From positions 2,852,001 through 2,916,000 of the forward strand of contig JARUPZ010000011.1 of assembly GCA_031213475.1 (NCBI GenBank): a stretch of DNA of 64,000 nucleotides. Reading direction: 5' to 3'. The translations under genes and the position numbers were made by a program. Positions 58,901-64,000 of the stretch are shown piece after piece (within the stretch, counting starts at the first letter, position 1; the number at the start of each line of letters is the position of its first letter). Below the pieces are notes generated by a model that had not been told where the DNA came from, did no database searches, and saw nothing but the letters and a program-made list of their open reading frames with translations. This DNA comes from Nereocystis luetkeana. Taxonomy: Eukaryota > Sar > Phaeophyceae > Laminariales > Laminariaceae.

Positions 58901-60314
58901 CACAATCAGCCCCGTCGCCCGCCTCGCATGAAGCCCGGTGCTCACCGTGGCCGTCGTTCGCCAGCTTGATAACGTTGGTGTTCAAACTGCACACCTCCCT
59001 CTTTCAACTTCAGCGTGGTCGCAAAAATAAGCACCGCTTGAATATTATCTTGCCGTCCCGAACGACCCTTATAACTCGTACATGCTCTTGTCAACAATCA
59101 TAAATGGAAGCCAGACAAAGCCCGTTCATGCATCCCTCGTGTCTCGAGGCACACGCGACGCCTAGGCACGCAAGCGGCGACTGCGCTCCTTGCAACCCCC
59201 CCTCTACCTGCCAGCACCCGCTGACACCCGCGACGGTGCCGGGTTCTCCCGCGATGCCGTGCTCGGAGTACGCGCACGCACACGAAACGAAAGAAGAAAA
59301 AAGGAAGAAAGGACCGAGAAAACAAAGAACTGCTGGAAAGGTCCGGCAAGTAATGAAAGGAGGAGGTTTGGAAGTAGAAGCTCTGAGAGGCCAGGGATGT
59401 ACCAACCGAGCACGCTCAGGGGTTGAGATCTAGGTATGTATTTCTATACGTACATATATGTTGATACAGGCGAGTGCGGAGTATTGCTGCTGTACTGCTG
59501 CTCTCTTCTCGTGCGCGCTTTTCGATAGGCTCCTCTTGCATTATGAGTCGTTTTACTGTAGTGTGGCGCACTTTTCGGTCGGCTTCTCCTGCATTGTATG
59601 AGTCGTTTTGGTGGGACGTACGTAAATTTCCAACATCCTCTGGAATCCTGGCACCTCCCCCAACCTCCAACCAAGGGATATGTGCTGCCTTGCCAGAACC
59701 AATGTACCAGGTACCAGGTACCAGGTACCTGGTATACAATACTGGCGAGTACCGAGCCCTATCAATAAAACTACAAGCAGTAGTAGCATTACGTTCAAGC
59801 AATCAGCAACGATGATCTACAATCAATAATCCAGGTGGAAGCTATTGGAGCCTTGCAGCGCGAGTTAGAGTCGGTTGATGGCCCTTCGTCAAGCTCTAAA
59901 CGGCTGCACGGTGTCGTGAACGAGCCTGTTACGCTGTTGAGCTGAGCGTCCAATCGGGCGTTGCTTGCTGTTCGCAACCCATGCGGGGAAAGCACGACAC
60001 ACAGCTCAAACTCTTGCTTCACACTACTTCATTGAGCAGGTGCCCGCTTGAAAAGCTAACTACAGCAAATGTACCGGATACGTTTGATACCAGGTACCAG
60101 GGTATGTCGCATGTCGCGGTTGATTCATGGCATTCAAGATGAGTCCTGGCGGTGGCAAGTGCAAGTAAGCGCGGAAGCGGACCAGAGCGGAGCTCACCTG
60201 GTCAGGTCCAAACTTGTCGATTCCAAGATCCATTTGTGTCTCCCGTATCAAATCTTGGCCAGGACTTGGGGCGCTCCGGCCCCTCCCTCGGCCTCCACCC
60301 CGCCCACCTCTCAT
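52999..60314 (-). CDS. POLR3G: RNA polymerase III subunit RPC7 (Rpc31), two exons
   Basis: Stalk-associated subunit of the RPC3/6/7 trimer used by Pol III in initiation. Exon 1 is 60314-60198 (39 codons, ATG at 60314, donor GTGAGC); exon 2 is 53538-52999 after a TTTTTCCAG acceptor; both in phase 0, 218 aa, against 223 in human RPC7. Exon 1 encodes a Gly/Arg-rich start (RGGRGGGRGRGR) as in the family. Exon 2 opens with LYPRMDLPGP, has KQREFAADMAKSVYYI (matching the family helix before YF/YY) and KDVERYADAL, and ends in the typical acidic tail with EEEEQDDDYAVDHYESGDE. The 6.66 kb intron contains several repeat families. The identification rests on motif order and tail; the sequence between the motifs is divergent. 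Confidence 0.83.
54230..54500 (+). repeat. Dispersed repeat, first copy
   Basis: Shares AGCGCATRGYNCCGCTTGAT-type, TTGTGACTATCC and GATTTTTT...CAAGCT blocks in the same order with 57361-57610. Both lie in the RPC7 intron in the same orientation, flanking the GACCC satellite. No coding content. Confidence 0.5.
55480..56470 (+). repeat. CAGTACTC-rich interspersed repeat, long copy
   Basis: A degenerate tandem of ~25-30-bp phrases built on TACTGCGAGTAC and GCAGTATCTCGGG. Its right half (55930-56400) matches 41346-41770 in inverted orientation, flanks included. Shorter patches of the same phrase lie at 60880-60990 and 63725-64000. Confidence 0.75.
56575..57345 (+). repeat. GACCC satellite in two blocks
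   Basis: Runs of GACCCGACCCG at 56580-56775 and 57090-57345, organised into a higher-order unit of about 45 bp in the second block (CTTGACCCGACCCGACC then GATATTTGAAAA). The C-rich + strand means a G-rich - strand with many GGG tracts. Confidence 0.9.
57361..57610 (+). repeat. Dispersed repeat, second copy
   Basis: Counterpart of 54230-54500 with the same block order, starting directly after the GACCC satellite. Confidence 0.5.
57718..59420 (+). repeat. Interspersed repeat, second copy with internal tandem duplication
   Basis: Collinear with 11205-12165, from the GCGCTTCGCTCCGCGGG opening on. Here the C-rich part is present twice: the block GATTCGGTCCGGGTAAAGC occurs near 58243 and 58867, and the block beginning ATGGAAGCCAGACAAAGCCC near 58479 and 59104, a unit of about 622 bp. 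The two units are much closer to each other than to the copy at 11 kb, so the duplication is recent. Confidence 0.75.
59705..59734. repeat. Overlapping TACCWGGTA cluster
   Basis: Four TACCWGGTA motifs overlap by two bases each (three with A, one with T at the centre), giving a 30-bp tract. A similar cluster of three lies at 32581-32603 and a pair at 1782-1797. Confidence 0.9.
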
Positions 60315-60512
60315 ATTGGTCGAAGGTGCAAGGAACGGGGACTTCTCCCTGGTGTGAAACCTGTCATGGGCAGCCAAGAAGCGATATGTCTTTGTTCGCA
60401 TGCCCCCCGCCACCGCTACAGCACGCCGCTAAAATATCCATGAAACCTTCCACCAGGAAACCTCGCAAACCTATTCCCACGTGTCACCAACTCGCCGACA
60501 ACGTGATTTGCC
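60315..60512. promoter_or_regulatory. Bidirectional promoter, RPC7 / RRP43
   Basis: Only 198 bp separate the start codons of two divergent housekeeping genes, so both promoters and 5' UTRs must share it, unless non-coding exons exist. A CACGTG E-box-like palindrome lies at 60478-60483. No TATA box is evident. Confidence 0.6.
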
Positions 60513-60759
60513 ATGGAGGTAGAGGCCTTTCAACGCCTTGATCCCGAGAATTTCTACCGAAGATTCGTCAATAATGGAGTCAGACCGGACGGGCGGGGGC
60601 TCCGTTCCGTGAGACCAATTTCTGTCGATGTCGGAGTGCTCTCTAAGGAACGCGTACAGGCGTCCGCGTTGGTCGGCTTGGGATCCACGAAAATACTCGC
60701 CGGTATAACACTGCAAGTCGGCCAGCCCAGCGAAAGCACCCCCATGTGCGGAATGCTTG
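60513..60759 (+). CDS. EXOSC8: Exosome ring subunit RRP43/EXOSC8, exon 1, 3'-partial
   Basis: RNase PH-like subunit of the nine-protein RNA exosome core, catalytically inactive in known relatives. The exon encodes 82 residues from an ATG in good context (GCCATGG): FYRRFVNNGVRPDGRGL is the hallmark start of RRP42/43/45 proteins, followed by the conserved ASALVGLGSTKILAGI strand pair and a segment like that before the conserved DLPPLCS block. The donor GTGAGC at 60760 ends it in phase 1. Similarity is best to RRP43 (order FQRLDPENFYRRF); RRP42 or RRP45 are less likely. No later exon was found up to 64000, so the intron exceeds 3.2 kb and the rest lies outside. Confidence 0.85.
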
Positions 60760-61145
60760 GTGAGCGCACACGGTTGTTGGCTTGTCGTATCTATGGGGTG
60801 CGTTGCAGATTCTGATGTTACAGACCCTGATATTTCAGTCTCTGGGATCGGGATACTACAACTGCTGCAACAACAGCATGCACAGATGTACTGGGAGTAC
60901 TGGGAGTATCAGCAGTACTGAAGGCCCAAATACGGGAGTACTGGTAATATGGGCAGTGCGTAAACCCCGAGTACCACTCGTGGGATCATCAGTGAATATT
61001 ATATTTCACACCTCGGAGAACGTATCATGACACTTTCAATTTTCAACGTGTTTATGTACATGTTGGGCGTCGTCAGCGAAAAAAATTCGTAACACTACGT
61101 TACTACTCGTACTGCATTTTGTGATACATACGTAGTGTTAGTTAG

Positions 61146-61932
61146 ACCTATGCCAGTGGGGAAAGCGATGTTTCCTTTAAAAGTTTGAATTTCAAAGATA
61201 CCCGCCAGAATTTTCAGAACAAGCTTGCTATGAGCACGATTCTTGAAACGGAAAGTTCGAAGTTCCAACTTTTGGAAAACACCCGAAAAATGCCGATGTT
61301 GGGCCAACATCGACGTAAGAAAAACTCAGGCGGAAGTTTAGGTTGAAGCGGCGAAATTTCCGAGTCCTCGACAGACATCAATGGACAAAACCAACGACTG
61401 CGTCATGAACTCTGAACGGGGTGCGCTCGTTAGGGGCTCCGACCCACCCTAGGGTCACCGTGTTCGCATAAATGGCAGGTGATATGCGGCGGGCGCTGGC
61501 CAGGCGTATGATGAAAAAACAATTGGCCGCTGATGTGCAGAAAATAGATGGCAAAAATTCTCGATCCGTCTCGAAAGGCAAAAAATACTTCTTTTTTTCA
61601 GGGTTTGGGACAAAAGGGCAGGAAGTTGCGCGTGGCAAGCTCTCGCCCCCTAGACCGTGAATCCACCTGATATCTTCGAGGCCGTCATCCACACCTTGCC
61701 CTACGCCAAGCGGGTTGGTCATGTCGAGATCGAAGATCTATCGTCGCATGTTGACATTTTTCAACGAGAAAAAACAAATTGCGCCCCCTTCAGCCGTTTG
61801 AAAAACAAGAAAAAATCAAGCAGTTTCCCCCTTTTTCCCCACAGTGGCGGTAAGATAATATCTCCGGCTGTTTCTTGAAAGCAATCTTTTTGAAAGAAAA
61901 CTTTCAAAGTTCGCGTTCCCATTGTCATAGGT
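61146..61932 (+). mobile_element. Complete non-autonomous TIR element, single copy
   Basis: Bounded by ACCTATGCCAGTGG and CCATTGTCATAGGT. Homologous throughout to both arms of the foldback at 12427-14022 and to the fragments at 37745-39260. It has no transposase and sits in RRP43 intron 1. Confidence 0.8.
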
Positions 61933-61934
61933 GA

Positions 61935-63720
61935 TTGTGTGTTGTGATATTGGCGGACGATCGCGTAACAGTATGTTGGAGTGTACCTTGAAGCTGTTTT
62001 GAGCGCAGTATATGTGTCCCCGTGTTAAAGGTTAGAGTGAGCAGCCCATAGCGAGTAACACTGCTGTGTTGTGTGTTAGCGGAAATCCTATTAATAGTTG
62101 CTATCGTAACACACGTTGGAGGCATAACGTACATGGTCAATGAAACATGAACCTTATGTTACCGTGTTAGCGACATCTGCCCGTGGCGAGTATCGTGAGG
62201 TCAGTTTGTCGGCGGAATTCTTACTTGCTACCACCGTATCACACTTTAAACGGATAACAATCATGACCAATTCAACTCTTACATAACACCACTGTATAGT
62301 ATGTTAGTGTACTAGCGGAATTCATACAGTAGTGGCTATCGTAACGCACGTCAGAGGGATAACGTATACGGTCAAAATAACGTTAACATTACTGTAGCTT
62401 ACCGCATCAGCCCCACCAGCAGCAGTCCGTATCTAGCGACGTTTTGTTAGGGTGTTCATGGAAGTCTTGCTACCATAACATGCGTCAAACGGATAGCGTA
62501 CATGAACGATAAAATACTATTAATATTAATAACAGTATTTCAATGTGTGTTAGCTCCTACCAGGTATGCAGTTTATGTAGTGACACACGTTAGCAGATAA
62601 CGTACATCTCCAATCTAACATCGAGATGTTACTGCTGTGTTCGCTCGTACGTGTGAGTATGCAGATTACGTTCTAGATGGATAACGTACTGCCGGGGTTT
62701 CGGTTTTAAGGTGTTTTTTTGCGGGGATCCCCCCAAATATCCCCTGTTTTGGGGTTTCAAAAATATGGAGGCGTTTTTTTTACCGGGGATGCCCTGTTAT
62801 CCTCTCCTCCGCAGGATATTTTTGTAGGTGTCCCCTACTGGGATCTCGGCGAAATGGTATGACATGGCTACATAATGTTATTCCGCGACGCTGCTTTACC
62901 ACAGACACAGTTGACACATGTTAGATCTCGAAAGACCTAAAGGCTAACGTCGCAACATTACGTTAGAACGACTTCGGCCCCAACGGTAAGTCAGTGACAT
63001 AATGTCAGGCCGGATTGAATATGGTAATACAGTAGTAACGGGATGCTGGAATCAGATTTTGACTGACAGTAACCCCGGAACGTGATGTTAGAGAGACCTC
63101 CGCGTTTAGGCTAACATCGTAACATAATGTTACGTATCGGCCGGCTAAGACTGCAACGTTGCTACCGTAAGGAAAATGTTTTTTTGTCCGACCCTAAGGC
63201 AATCAGACGGGGGGTCCAAATAATGTAGTGTTAGTAGAGCTGCCACTACATTTTGTTGTGTTGGTGTATTATTTGTTAAATAATGTTAGGTGTCAGGAGA
63301 GTTGGCCGATATGGTAACGTTATGTTAGGGTGTTATGTATAACGCTTCTCTTTTGGGTAACACGATGTCAGTGTGTTATGTCTAACGCTGCTTAGACAGT
63401 AGCAGTATGCTATCATGTTGGTAAATCTGCAGATATCGATCTGGGCATGTAAGAGTGATAGCGTACCGTGTGTGGTTAAATCCGATCATTGCGTCACAAT
63501 GTTGGTACAAGCACGGATTACGGCGTAACATACTGTTATTGTACCAGAGCTGGACGAGATTGAGCGGAAACATAACGTCAAGGCTTGCACACGTTCGTGT
63601 GTTTCCAGTCAACACTGTGTTACGGCGTGATACCGTGATTGCTCCTCCAGCGCTAACACCATGTTAGCACGTGGCCACGTCCCTGCGTTAGGCCGCATAA
63701 CGTAGATAATTTTCTATCGA
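61935..63720. repeat. Satellite-like region of TAAC/GTTA palindromes
   Basis: Short inverted phrases such as TAACATTATGTTA, CGTAACATAATGTTACG and GTGTTAGCGG recur throughout. A longer degenerate unit (ATCGTAACACACGT, then GGATAACGTACAT and GTCAA) is seen near 62100, 62335, 62470, 62580 and 62670. No open frame of note. At 62697-62850 the pattern is broken by a stretch with GGGG/CCCC runs. Confidence 0.7.
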
Positions 63721-63724
63721 GTGT

Positions 63725-64000
63725 TACGATATCCGAGGTGTGGAAACCGTGCATAGATGATCGAAATATTCTTCATACGCCGAGTATACTTCGCATATCG
63801 AGAGTAGTTTGGTTCTGTGAGTGCTCGCAGTACGAGCAGTACCAACGGGCGAATTACAGGAAGTATCCACAGTATCGAACTCCGACAAACGGCGAGTCCA
63901 GTATCCGCAGTACCAAACCTTTAAAAAGTGCGAGTCCTCGCAGTATCCGCAGTACATGAACCCGAAATACTGCAAGTACGCGAAGTACCTGCGTGGTTTC
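63725..64000. repeat. CAGTACTC-family repeat at window end
   Basis: Phrases such as GAGTGCTCGCAGTACGAGCAGTACC, spaced about 25-30 bp apart, of the same type as 55480-56470. It runs off the window. Confidence 0.6.

Overview
The window reads as nuclear DNA from an intron-rich eukaryote with mixed base composition. Coding sequence is cut into many short exons with clean GT..AG borders, introns run from about 100 bp to 7 kb, and the gaps are packed with DNA transposons, a tailed retroposon, minisatellites and satellites. The hAT transposase remnants and repeat-laden introns resemble what I would expect of a brown alga or related stramenopile. That placement is inference; no rRNA or organelle marker is present to settle it.

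Five conserved genes were rebuilt exon by exon by matching splice phases. (1) + strand, 529-7837: the helicase core and C-terminus of CSB/ERCC6/Rad26, with 17 exons and the 5' end outside the window. (2) - strand, 10053-8776: a small uncharacterised gene. (3) + strand, 10705-29260: a 25-exon NRDE2 gene of about 1680 codons whose 7.2 kb first intron holds several transposable elements. (4) - strand, 34349-29446: a three-exon SLC35A-type nucleotide-sugar transporter of 337 aa, tail to tail with NRDE2. (5) - strand, 60314-52999: a two-exon RNA polymerase III subunit RPC7 of 218 aa with a 6.7 kb repeat-filled intron. Divergent from it by 198 bp is (6) + strand 60513: exon 1 of the exosome ring subunit RRP43/EXOSC8, which continues beyond the window.

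From 35 to 52.9 kb the DNA is accessory: an acidic-tailed protein of unknown function and a second copy of it broken by a transposon, a BED-finger hAT fragment duplicated in inverted orientation, a Pro/Arg/Ser-rich ORF with tandem protein repeats, a decayed hAT transposase (nonsense codon plus frameshifts), and several tandem repeats. The last 3 kb, in the RRP43 intron, is a TIR element followed by a satellite of TAAC/GTTA palindromes.

Functionally, NRDE2 (a partner of the exosome helicase MTR4), RRP43 (exosome core) and RPC7 (Pol III) all concern nuclear RNA production and decay, and CSB acts on stalled Pol II; whether this proximity means anything is unknown. The most striking unexplained signal is the near-palindrome TACCWGGTA, found at least 25 times (about 0.5 expected by chance), never inside an assigned exon.
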